From Embiotoca jacksoni (lineage: Eukaryota > Chordata > Actinopteri > Embiotocidae): a DNA stretch of 64,000 bases. The stretch covers positions 67,001 through 131,000 of the forward strand of contig JAKOON010000085.1 of the NCBI GenBank assembly GCA_022577435.1, written 5' to 3'. The notes beneath the pieces are model-generated. The model was not told the origin of the DNA. It saw nothing but the letters and a program-made list of their open reading frames with translations, and searched no databases. A program made the position numbers and the translations under genes. Below, one piece after another: positions 12,601 to 21,015 of the stretch. How positions within the stretch are numbered: position 1 is the stretch's first letter; each line of letters begins with the position of its first letter.

Positions 12601-15600
12601 TTCAGATTCTGTCCGTCACCATCTTTGCTAGTTCAGAGCGGTTTGGAGCAGGAAGTGACCATATTTGGATGAGCTGGGGGAGGAGCCAGTGGTGGATCTG
12701 ACCGATCTGATTAGAAACCTGACGATACTACGTCCCGCCCACTGATAGCTGTAACCTGACTGCACCACAAGCCTGTCAATCAAACAGACACACCCCCAAA
12801 AACAGGTATTTTTGAATCTTATTTTCTAATGAACTAATGATTTTAAATGACATCTGTTGCTCTTAGTTAATTCCCATGTGATCTGCAATGAGTCATCAAT
12901 GACGGTGGAGATGGAGAAGGCTTCCTTCCCTGGACTCAATGAGGATCACCTGCAGCTCAGTGACCCCACCAACACCGCCTGCAGCCTCCAGACTCACTCC
13001 AACAAGACTCACGTCATCGGTGTCGTTCCCCTCAATGCCTGTGGCACTCAGATCGAGGTGACCGTTAGTGGTACACACTGATCACTGCTGGGTTTTATGT
13101 CATTAGCAGCATAAAGACTACATACATGATGTTTGTACCCTGCAGGAAGACGATGACTACCTCATTTTCAAGAATGAAATCACCACGGTCGACAGCGTCA
13201 AAGATCTGATCACCAGGAAACACCTGGTGGAGGTGCAGTTCAAGTGTCAGTACCCCAAATACGGCAACGTGACCCTGGGCTTCACCGCACACCGGAACAG
13301 CGTCACTGTGTGGGAGAAGGGCTTCGGCACGTTGAGCTACCAGTTCGAGTTTTACCCAGATCGCCAGTTCCGGACCATGATCAACCCGAACTCGTACCCT
13401 CTGGTGTACGAAATCAGCAGCAGGATTTACATGCAGATAGAAGCCACGTCCTCCGTCAACAACACCGAGATGTTCGTGGAGTCCTGCAGTGCTGCGCCGT
13501 ACGACAACCCCAACTACAAGCCCACCTACTCCATCATCGAAAACGGGTAGGCGAGACACGGCCCTCTACTGGCAACGCAAGGAATCACAACTATTTATAG
13601 GGTTGAGCGGTTTTCTGGGGTCTTCTGTAGATAATGAATGAAATGGATGTAAAGTTTTATGTCTTTTTCTCTTCCACCTGAGAGTTTTACATTATAGATG
13701 ACCTTGGAGGTTACGAAGTGCACTCAGCATGACCCCGTCTTCATGTAACTGTCCGTCAGCAGAATAATGCAGTGAACACAGTTCCCGTTTAAAATCTAGT
13801 TTCCTGATTAATATTAGGATTTATTGTGTGTGTGGTATTAAAATGAAACCTTCCACCTCTTCAGCTGCAGGATAATGTTTGCTGTCATCTCTTTTTTTTT
13901 CTGACCAGATGCAAAGTGGACCCGACTGTTGAGATCTACCCTCCCACCCACAACAAACAGTTTCTCTTCAGCATGGAGGCCTTCAAGTTCATCGGGCTGC
14001 ATGACCAGGTGAGGACTGGACTGTGCTTAGACAGAGTTTTATGAAGAGTTATCTGATGCTCATGTTGGAGTTGATTGACAGACGTATGACAATACTGTCT
14101 GTCATCACCAAAGAAAGGTTGAATTTCTGCACACTTTGGGGTTTCAGTCACTGAGCTTCACATTCATAATGTGAAACGACACGTCTTTATGCAGCAGCCA
14201 AACAAATACTAACTTTTAGTATTGCCTTAATTTGAATCAGTTTTCCATTATAGAAACAAAATCTATTTTTTTTGTATGTATATTTAATAGTTTCTGACAT
14301 AATTTCCTTTAAAGTTTTTATTTTTCCTATTTAAGATCATTTGATGTCAGATGTTTTTATTTCCAAATCTGACTGGTTGTTCTTCAGTATAAAGATGTTT
14401 AGTTTCAAACGTACCTCAGACTTCATAACTCCACCCCTTCAGAGCATCTGACGTGCACACTGAGCCGACAGACCGGCCTTATACAAAGTTCGAGTTTTTA
14501 GGGTTTTAAGATGTGACAGACATCTTGCTGTCACCAAGGGTTCTTCCGGCCCAAACACACAACAACCAGCCAAAGTATGGTTTGTTAATGTGTTTTATCC
14601 ACACAGCCGATATCTCACATCCGTTGTGTTCTCCTGTCAGTCATTCGAGCACTTGTCCCACGTTCTGTCCTCAGCCAGCCTGCTGCTCTGTGTCCTCCGG
14701 AGTGAGAGACCGTCTGGTGACCTGCTAGTACTTTTATATGGAGAGAGACAAATCAGTAATTGCCTGCAGCTGTGACAATTAAGCCTCTTCCAGGCACCGT
14801 TCCCTGAACCACTCCTCCAATCAGTCCCTCCTGCAGCTGAGCCAAACCACGCCCCGCCACCACATAAGGATTTGCATAAACTTTTTTTTAAACATTGCTA
14901 TTTATTGTATATTTATCATCTCTTCCATCCTGGTGGAGACGTGAGAGAGAAATAAAGTAGTTCTGATTTTTAAAATGATAAACTTTCTGCGTGACGATTG
15001 TAAGTGAAACATTATAAATATACTCGGTGCTGACGGTGAGTTCAGCCTGCTTCTCTTATGATAAGTTATAGAAATGAAAAGCTGCCCTTACAGGTCAACA
15101 AAACTCAGTTTGTTGTGGGCAGAAAAAAAAAAAAAGACGTGTTTCAGCTGAAAGCATCGTCAGCAGAGTTCAAACGTGCAGAAAAGACGTCTTCTAGGTT
15201 GAGGACACAGAACTGCACAGTGAAACGCAGCTGCTAATGAAGGAGGACAACAATGATCAGAACAACAATAACCACAAACACAAGCTGAGTAGACATTCAA
15301 CGAACACCCTATAACACAAACATATTTCTGAAAATACAACATTGAAAGTCCAGTTCAATGGACGTTCCATTACTCATTTTCTATAAATAAACTGTAACAG
15401 GGTGTAAAGTTGTAAAAATGAACGTGTACGTTCTTGAGCCTGATGGATTTTAGATTGACAGGCATGTAGAAGCAAAGTGGATCAGAGCTGTGTCCACTAG
15501 GGGGCGCCACCATGTGTCCTCTGATGTCATGATGTCCTGTGTTCAGGTGTACATCAGCTGCTCAGTCCTGATGTGTGAAGCAGGGAACTCCAACACCAGG

Positions 15601-15960
15601 TGCTCGAAGGGATGCATGAAGTCGGCGTGGCCAGCCGGTCACCAGCACCGCCGGAGGAGGGAGGCCGTCATCCAGAGCGCCACGCACTTCGTTTCCCAGG
15701 GTCCCCTGCGCTTGAAGAGGGCGGCAGACGGCAGCGGGAGCTCAGGTGAGGAAACAGAGTGGTTTCTTAACAACACACCTGTCCCGTTTGAGTTAGAAGT
15801 GACACGATGGCTCTCTCTGTCTGCAGCGGTCAACCTCAACCTCAACATGGTCTTCATCGCCGGCTGTCTTCTGGCAGCCATCGCCATGATCTGTGGAGCC
15901 GTGTACAAAACCAGAACGTCCAGGATCAAGTACCATCCTCTGCTTACATTTGACAGCTAA
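6494..15960 (+). CDS. ZP-domain membrane glycoprotein with Thr/Pro/Trp mucin-like repeat (13 exons)
   Basis: Joining 6494-6616, 7274-7479, 8970-9108, 9194-10079, 10844-10985, 11097-11240, 11319-11390, 11673-11731, 12867-13057, 13146-13546, 13909-14008, 15547-15745 and 15827-15960 keeps frame at every junction and gives 931 aa. Order: signal peptide (1-19, ending ASA); Cys-containing module (20-200); SRRKR (204-208); 15 TPTPWW repeat units (about 213-438); beta-rich module containing a WTPTADDLGDHFPVCF motif; ZP module (about 592-855) with the Cys spacing of ZP-N and ZP-C halves; RRRR (856-859), placed like the consensus furin site of ZP proteins; transmembrane helix (about 895-914); and a 17-residue cytoplasmic tail. 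ZP modules polymerise into extracellular filaments after release at the furin site, so a matrix or apical-coat role is likely. I do not recognise a named orthologue. It could be a uromodulin/GP2-like or fish-specific ZP protein. Confidence 0.85.
6905..7075. repeat. Fragment of an interspersed fish repeat in ZP intron 1
   Basis: AAAAAGTTGGGACGCTGTGT followed by AAATGTAAATAAAAACTGAA and ATGATTTACAAATCA resembles one end of a widespread teleost interspersed repeat. Only about 170 bp is present. The family name is not certain. Confidence 0.5.
7274..7479 (+). CDS. ZP gene exon 2
   Basis: The acceptor is TTTTCTCCAG. It encodes VDIRNRATFDGC... through DKPFQM, with Cys residues in CQFSHSYNCWHGDC suggesting a disulfide-bonded module. 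It ends in phase 2 and is completed by exon 3 to Arg. Confidence 0.85.
8970..9108 (+). CDS. ZP gene exon 3
   Basis: The acceptor is CTCCTCAAG. It encodes RVPQNCPRTYKLMSIDPDGD and then a CRYGN...CSRC segment ending at GFQLDQ. The donor is CAG|GTGAGC and the exon ends in phase 0. Cys pairs continue the N-terminal module. Confidence 0.85.
9194..10079 (+). CDS. ZP gene exon 4: furin-like site and Trp/Thr/Pro repeat
   Basis: The exon begins GSCTLHYRSS, reaches SRRKRQ (a furin-type R-X-K-R site) and then enters the tandem array at about 9361-10040. The array repeats TTRP(T)5-7PTPWW and (T)7PTPWW units, 15 TPTPWW copies in all. The Thr/Pro content predicts dense O-glycosylation. The exon closes after PIPNFGTTTAPL with donor CTCA|GTAAAC in phase 1, which joins exon 5 in frame. 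Confidence 0.8.
9361..10040 (+). repeat. Coding VNTR within ZP gene exon 4
   Basis: Units of 36, 42 and 48 bp share the core ACTCCAACCCCATGGTGGAC and differ in the number of ACC codons and in presence of the AGACCC (Arg-Pro) block. All differences are multiples of three, so the frame is kept. Near-identity of units points to ongoing unequal exchange and probable length polymorphism. Confidence 0.9.
10844..10985 (+). CDS. ZP gene exon 5
   Basis: The acceptor follows a T-rich tract (TTTTAAAATCCAG). The first codon is split, a|tg. It encodes MDPPAPSCQEGLYLPKFVSP and continues to KAQATYA, ending in phase 2 at AC|GTAAGT. This begins the beta-rich module before the ZP domain. Confidence 0.85.
11097..11240 (+). 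CDS. ZP gene exon 6
   Basis: It encodes TIQGIIISGPTNITKHKT and then the WTPTADDLGDHFPVCF motif. I recall this motif next to ZP domains in other fish secreted proteins. An N-linked site (NIT) is visible. Donor is GG|GTGAGC, phase 2. Confidence 0.85.
11319..11390 (+). CDS. ZP gene exon 7
   Basis: This 72-nt exon encodes SAATNLQTTTNNHHQHYHFT, a His/Asn/Thr-rich linker. Acceptor TTTTGCAG and donor CA|GTGAGT fit, and phase 2 is kept. Confidence 0.8.
11673..11731 (+). CDS. ZP gene exon 8
   Basis: This 59-nt exon encodes SGIYQSEMRCVLVDVGKKE. The acceptor is GCTTTTTCAG and the donor AAA|GTGAGT, ending in phase 1. It completes the module preceding ZP-N. Confidence 0.8.
12100..12440 (+). repeat. Diverged R1 repeat, intron 8 of ZP gene
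   Basis: This stretch aligns loosely with 1985-2420: AATGCAGAAGTG, CCATAGACTCC and CCAAATATGGTCACT landmarks occur in the same order. It also contains an internal tandem repeat of about 50 bp (GACCACNAGGGG...CTCCATAGACTCCATC, 3 copies). It lies head to head with the better-preserved copy at 12480-12835. Confidence 0.55.
12480..12835 (-). repeat. R1 repeat, inverted copy at the 3' end of intron 8
   Basis: The reverse complement matches 2185-2550 and 29250-29530 closely, including the GATGACATCACTGATGG array, the GAACTGGAGGATTCATAACG stretch and the CCTGACTGCACCACAGG type block. The element ends only about 30 bp before the splice acceptor at 12866, so it now supplies the sequence just upstream of the branch region. 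Confidence 0.7.
12867..13057 (+). CDS. ZP gene exon 9: ZP-N half
   Basis: It encodes NSHVICNESSMTVEMEKASF, then LNEDHLQLSDP and two further Cys-centred motifs (TACSL, LNACGTQ). This is the ZP-N pattern of alternating hydrophobic strands with conserved Cys. Acceptor CTCTTAG, donor GAG|GTGACC, phase 0. Confidence 0.9.
13146..13546 (+). CDS. ZP gene exon 10: end of ZP-N and start of ZP-C
   Basis: This 401-nt exon encodes 133 residues with FKCQYPKYGNVTLGF, then a Tyr/Phe-rich strand region (FYPDRQFRTM) and VESCSAAPYDNPNYKPTYSI. The last matches the ZP-C region near the first conserved ZP-C cysteine. Donor GG|GTAGGC, phase 2. Confidence 0.9.
13909..14008 (+). CDS. ZP gene exon 11: ZP-C
   Basis: It encodes GCKVDPTVEIYPPTHNKQFL and then FSMEAFKFIGLHDQ. 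The FKFIG-type motif is typical of the ZP-C strand before the final Cys cluster. Acceptor CTGACCAG, donor CAG|GTGAGG, phase 0. Confidence 0.9.
15547..15745 (+). CDS. ZP gene exon 12: ZP-C Cys cluster and furin site
   Basis: It encodes VYISCSVLMCEAGNSNTRC, then SKGC, then HQHRRRREAV. The Cys cluster followed by RRRR is the canonical end of a ZP module and its consensus cleavage site. A second basic site, LKR, lies 20 residues later. Donor TCAG|GTGAGG, phase 1. Confidence 0.9.
15827..15960 (+). CDS. ZP gene exon 13: transmembrane segment and tail
   Basis: It encodes the hydrophobic MVFIAGCLLAAIAMICGAVY followed by KTRTSRIKYHPLLTFDS and TAA. A stop-transfer basic patch directly after the helix predicts a short cytoplasmic tail, so this is a type I membrane protein and not GPI-linked. 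Confidence 0.9.
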
Positions 15961-16432
15961 CTCAGCAGTGTGTGCACAACAAGTCACACTCCAACATGTC
16001 TATCTGGTTGGATTATTTTAATGTCAGGTTTCAGGTGTTCATATAATCTCTCTATAAAATCCTGCAGCTGTATTTATATCATCTGAAAGGAGAAATCCTG
16101 AATGATGGACGAGAGCTGCAGCTGCTGGACGATTGTTCACTGGTTGAAATACTGTCACATAGCATTTAAACCAGTGTTTGATATGTGTACTGATAGGCTG
16201 TTATCACGGTTCCTACCATAAAATCAAGTAATCTAAATCAGTTATGACATACTTCCATAGTGCTTATGAAAAATACTCTTTTACTTTCCTCCGTCTGATT
16301 CACTCCTGTTTGGACGAGAGATTTCTGTGCTCAGTTAAAGTCAAACTTCTGTCTTTATCAGTTCTTTTTCAGTCTGAGATGACATGTTCTGGTGGACATA
16401 TATATATATATATATATATTAATTAATGAATC

Positions 16433-16456
16433 AATAAAAATCAATAAATCAATAAA
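16433..16456 (+). terminator. Triple AATAAA polyadenylation signal of the ZP gene
   Basis: AATAAA occurs at 16433, 16443 and 16451, about 475-490 nt after the stop codon and just downstream of a TA dinucleotide run (16398-16420). No better signal is seen nearer, so the 3' UTR probably ends near 16470. Confidence 0.65.
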
Positions 16457-16686
16457 AAGACTTTCTTTGCTTTAATTCCCCTCTTTCACAAACACTTTTA
16501 ATAATCTATCATTTGTTCTCCAGTTCGGTGTTATTTGTGCTTCACGTATTAACTGTAATAATGTCTTTAATCCTCATCAGACCTATAAACATAAAAACAA
16601 CTAATAAATGAGTGCAGCAGCCAGGAGTTGAACTGAAGGAACACTGAGCATCAGCTGTCAGACTTTTACTGGCTTTACTTTGGGCT

Positions 16687-16972
16687 TAGGGCGGCACGGT
16701 GGTGCAGTGGTTAGCACTGTCACCGCACAGCAAAAAAAAGGTTCCGGGTTCGAATCCGGTCCTGGGCCTTTCTGTGCGGAGTTTGCATGTTCTCCCTGTG
16801 CTTGCGTGGGTTCTCTCCGGGTTCTCCAGCTTCCTCCCATCATCCAAAAACATGCACCTCAGGTCAGGTTACCTGGCGCCGCGCTAGTGGCAGCCTGCTG
16901 CAGCATCTCCCCCCTGAGAGCCCCTCTGCTGTAGTGAAGAAATTTCCCCTCAGGGATTAATAAAGTGTATAA
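16687..16972 (+). repeat. tRNA-headed SINE with LINE-like 3' tail
   Basis: A-box-like TGGTGCAGTGG (16700-16710) and a perfect B box GGTTCGAATCC (16747-16757) form the head. The body matches 5873-6060. From about 16926 the tail TGCTGTAGTGAAGAAATTTC continues to an AATAAAGT end. It matches the 3' end of the LINE at 48172-50527 (reverse strand) with about three mismatches in 40 nt. This is the expected structure of a SINE mobilised by that LINE's reverse transcriptase. Confidence 0.7.
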
Positions 16973-17750
16973 AATAAAAAAAAAGCAGCTGCACTTTTTT
17001 CTCTTCGGCTATTTTTTTTTTTTTTTTTAATTCATTGGTCGGTTGATTTGAGTAATGCTTCTGCTCTTAACCCCGTTTTTAACCCACTATCACCACTGAC
17101 TTTCACTGCTATTGTTTTTTTTTTGTAATTGTAATGTTTTTTAAAGCTAGATTTAAATGTGAGCTACTGGACGTATGAGTTTCCCTGAGGGGATGAATAA
17201 AGTATCTATCTGTCTATTTTTAAAGATTAGTAATTATTGTCGACGTGAGTCTGAAGTCTCTAAAGTAAATTACCAAACTTCCACTCAACTATTCAAAGGC
17301 TGTGGTCCAAAAACCAAAAAGATGACTCAGCAGTGCATGAGGATGGTGAAACTGCTGACTCATGTTGGCACAACACAGTGACACAGTGCAGCCTGATTAT
17401 AGCAGAGGACTGGTCTCTTACAAACGTATATATCATATAAATAACTAAAGTTGGTCACAGAGCTGTAGGCGACCACCAAACACGTCCTCAAAATTCATCT
17501 TTTTTTTTAAATGCCTTGAATATTTTGATGTTTTACAGTTTTCAAATGTAAAAAGTACACTTACAAATTCTGTAAATTACAGTAGATCTTATTTCCTCCT
17601 CAATGCTGTCAAGAAAAAGATAATCAGGTGTATCTATACTATAATCTTTTATAATATAAAAACATCTAAAACATGTTAAAATGTTTACATCCAAAAACAT
17701 GCAAGAGTAGTGGCATTGATGCACCACAGGATGGCGCAGCTGTTCTCTTT
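16973..17750. other. Intergenic, with a LINE-tail remnant at about 17175-17220
   Basis: TTTCCCTGAGGGGATGAATA followed by AAGTATCTATCTGTC is another truncated LINE 3' end. The remainder is AT-rich with poly-T runs (17012-17029, 17116-17124). No gene is supported. Confidence 0.5.
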
Positions 17751-17754
17751 ACTG

Positions 17755-19331
17755 TGTCTATATCTTTATATGTGTGTATTTATATCTATATATATTTATA
17801 TCTATATGTCTGTATATATTTATGTCTATATATATCTATATATATCTATATATAGATATATATGTCTATATGTATATGTCTATATCTATATGTTTATAGA
17901 TATAGACATATGTATGTGTCTATATCTATATATATGGCTATATGTATGTCTATATCTATACGTTTATATTTATATAGACATATGTATGTGTCTATATATA
18001 TATGTATGTATACGTCTACATATATATGTATATGTACATGTCTATATATATATGTGTATTTATATATATTTATGTCTATATAGATATAGATTATATATCT
18101 ATATATATCTCTCTATATATATGTATACGTCTACATATATCTACATAGATATATGTATATGTACATGTCTATATATATGTGTATTTATATCTATATATAT
18201 TTATATCTATATGTCTGTATATATTTATGTCTATATAGTTAAAGATTATATATATGTATATATATATATATATGTATATGTACATGTCTATATATGTGTG
18301 TATTTATATCTATATGTCTGTATATATTTATGTCTATATATATCTATATATAGATTCTATATCTATCTATCTATATATATGTGTGTATATGTACATGTCT
18401 ATATATATGTGTATTTATATCTATATATATTTATATCTATATGTCTGTATATATTTATGTCTATATAGATATAGATTCTATATATATATGTATAGACATA
18501 TGTATATGTACATGTCTATATATATATGTGTATTTATTTATATTTATATCTATATGTCTGTATATATTTATATCTATATAGCTATAGATTCTATATCTAT
18601 ATATATGTCTATATATATTTATATCTATATGTCTGTATATCTATATAGATATAGATTCTATATCAATATATATGTATATGTACATGTCTATATATATGTG
18701 TATTTATATCTTTATATATTTATATCTATATGTCTGTATAGCTATAGATTCTATATCTATATATACATGTCTCTATATATATATTTATATGTCTGTATAT
18801 CTATATGTCTATATAGCTATAGATTCTATATGTATATATATGTATATATATATATATTTATATCTATATGTCTGTATATCTATATGTCTATATAGATATT
18901 GATTCTATATCTATGTATATGTACATGTCTATATATATGTGTATTTATATCTATATATTTATATCTATATGTCTGTATATCTATAAAGCTATATATTCTA
19001 TATATATATATATATGTCTCTATATGTGTATTTATATCTATATATATTCATATCTATATGTCTATATAGCTATAGATTCTATATATATGTACATGTCTAT
19101 ATATGTGTATTTATATCTATATATATTTATATCTATATGTCTGTATATCTATATGTCTGTATATCTATATGTCTATATAGCTATAGATTCTATATCTATT
19201 TATATCTTTATATATATATATATCTATATATGCATATGTACATGTCTATATATATGTGTATTTATATCTATATATATTTATATCTATATGTCTATACAGC
19301 AATAGATTCTATATATACATATATATATGTA

Positions 19332-19374
<43 letters not shown>

Positions 19375-19380
19375 ATATAT
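17755..19380. repeat. TA-rich array of TATATCTATATG-type units
   Basis: About 1.6 kb consists of degenerate TATATATTTATATCTATATG and TGTCTGTATATATTTATG phrases with longer repeating blocks containing TATGTACATGTCTATATA and TATAGATTCTATAT. It ends in (TATC)n at 19337-19370. The long Tyr/Ile-rich open frames across it are low-complexity artefacts. Confidence 0.9.
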
Positions 19381-19403
19381 GATGATGATGATGATGATGA
19401 TGA
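19381..19403. repeat. (GAT)n microsatellite at the edge of the CpG block
   Basis: About eight GAT/ATG triplets lie between the TA-rich array and the GC-rich promoter region. Confidence 0.85.
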
Positions 19404-19404
19404 T

Positions 19405-20160
19405 GTCTGTGTCCGGGACCGCTCGTCTCTCCTCCCGTGGACTTCCCGGCTAATGAGACGCGCTAGTAGCCGCTAGTAGCCGCACCGAGCCCACCATTGG
19501 CTGTCCCGACTGCCGAGGCTGGCAGGCAGAGGCGGCGGGGAAGGACCGGACCGACGGACCTTTTTGATGGAAAATACCGATAGTACACCAGCAACTCGGA
19601 CGGAAACGAAGGGAATATCCGTTTTTATTTGCGTTTTGGGTTTCCCAAACGGACCAAAACGTCGCTAACGTTGAACGTTAGCTGGAAGTTTCGGAGCGGA
19701 GCCGCAACTCGACGGGAAGCTAACGTTAGCTGGTGGCTAACGCTAGCTGAAAGATTCATCATTTCAGCCGAGCTTTCAGGAGATACTTCAGCATTTTAAA
19801 AACTCTTCGTATTTTGTATAATGTAAGATAAATGGTTTTGATAGATTTGATCATGTTGTCTACTTTTTTACAAAGTATAGCTCCGCATTAAATGAGTCCC
19901 TGACGTTGTTTCAGCTCCGTTTAAATGGAACTAGCAGGCATTAGCTACCTAGCTGGCTAGTGGCTAACGTTGGCTAGCGGCTAGCAGGCGACTTTAAACG
20001 GACTTCAAGCCAAAGAATTCAGATTAGCTGCGCTAGCAAGGCTCCAACTGTTTCCACGTCATCTCAGAGTGTCAATACGTGTCTACCTGTTAAGAAATGT
20101 TACTGTCGGAGAAGTGACGTTTTTTTTCGGGGATGCTGTTTGTTTTCAGATCCAAAGGTA
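19405..20160 (+). promoter_or_regulatory. Probable CpG-island promoter and 5' exon region of ppfia1
   Basis: Sequence composition switches abruptly to CpG-rich. It contains an inverted CCAAT box (ATTGG, about 19495) and GC-rich stretches at 19500-19560. Several GCTAACGTTAGC-like palindromes occur at 19650-19750 and 19920-19990. Possible splice donors after the region are CAAAG|GTAGAC (20158) and CAAAG|GTGAGA (21120). Either could join the acceptor directly before the ATG at 23359 and would put AAAG before the start codon. The exact transcription start cannot be read. Confidence 0.55.
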
Positions 20161-20256
20161 GACACTTTACTTCCAAATCCAGATATGCAATCATCGAATC
20201 ACCAGCTTACTTAATGCTAGCCTGCTAACGTGGAATTAGCGCCCGCTCCGAGGCCT

Positions 20257-21015
20257 TCAGGAACCCTTCCTGCTGTCGGACCCCGGAGGACCCTTCAGGA
20301 ACCCTTCAGGAACCCTTCCTGCTGTCGGACCCCGGAGGACCCTTCAGGAACCCCTTCCTGCTGTCAGACCCCGGAGGACCCTTCAGGAACCCTTCCTGCT
20401 GTCGGACCCCGGAGGACCCTTCAGGAACCCTTCCTGCTGTCGGACTCCGGAGGACCCTTCAGGAACCCCTTCCTGCTGTCAGACCCCGGAGGACCCTTCA
20501 GGAACCCTTCCTGCTGTCAGACCCCGGAGGACCCTTCAGGAACCCTTCAGGAACCCTTCCTGCTGTCGGACCCCGGAGGACCCTTCAGGAACCCTTCAGG
20601 AACCCTTCCTGCTGTCGGACCCCGGAGGACCCTTCAGGAACCCCTTCCTGCTGTCAGACCCCGGAGGACCCTTCAGGAACCCTTCCTGCTGTCGGACCCC
20701 GGAGGACCCTTCAGGAACCCTTCCTGCTGTCGGACTCCGGAGGACCCTTCAGGAACCCCTTCCTGCTGTCAGACCCCGGAGGACCCTTCAGGAACCCTTC
20801 CTGCTGTCGGACCCCGGAGGACCCTTCAGGAACCCTTCAGGAACCCTTCCTGCTGTCGGACCCCGGAGGACCCTTCAGGAACCCTTCCTGCTGTCAGACC
20901 CCGGAGGACCCTTCAGGAACCCTTCCTGCTGTCGGACCCCGGAGGACCCTTCAGGAACCCTTCCTGCTGTCGGACCCCGGAGGACCCTTCAGGAACCCTT
21001 CCTGCTGTCGGACCC
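20257..21015. repeat. 38-39 bp GC-rich minisatellite
   Basis: Units contain CCCTTCAGGAACCCTTCCTG followed by CTGTCGGACCCCGGAGGA. Unit variants differ at TCGG/TCAG and ACCCC/ACTCC and by one extra C. Some units carry an internal duplication of GGAACCCTTCA. A 280-codon frame is open across the array but is only a repeat read-through. Confidence 0.9.

Noticed and set aside
16687..16770. tRNA gene
   Set aside because: A and B boxes exist, but the sequence cannot fold as a complete cloverleaf by eye and continues as an interspersed repeat, so it is a SINE head.
17710..19305. Several Tyr/Ile/Val frames over 100 codons
   Set aside because: They arise from the TA-rich array and have no signal or domain.
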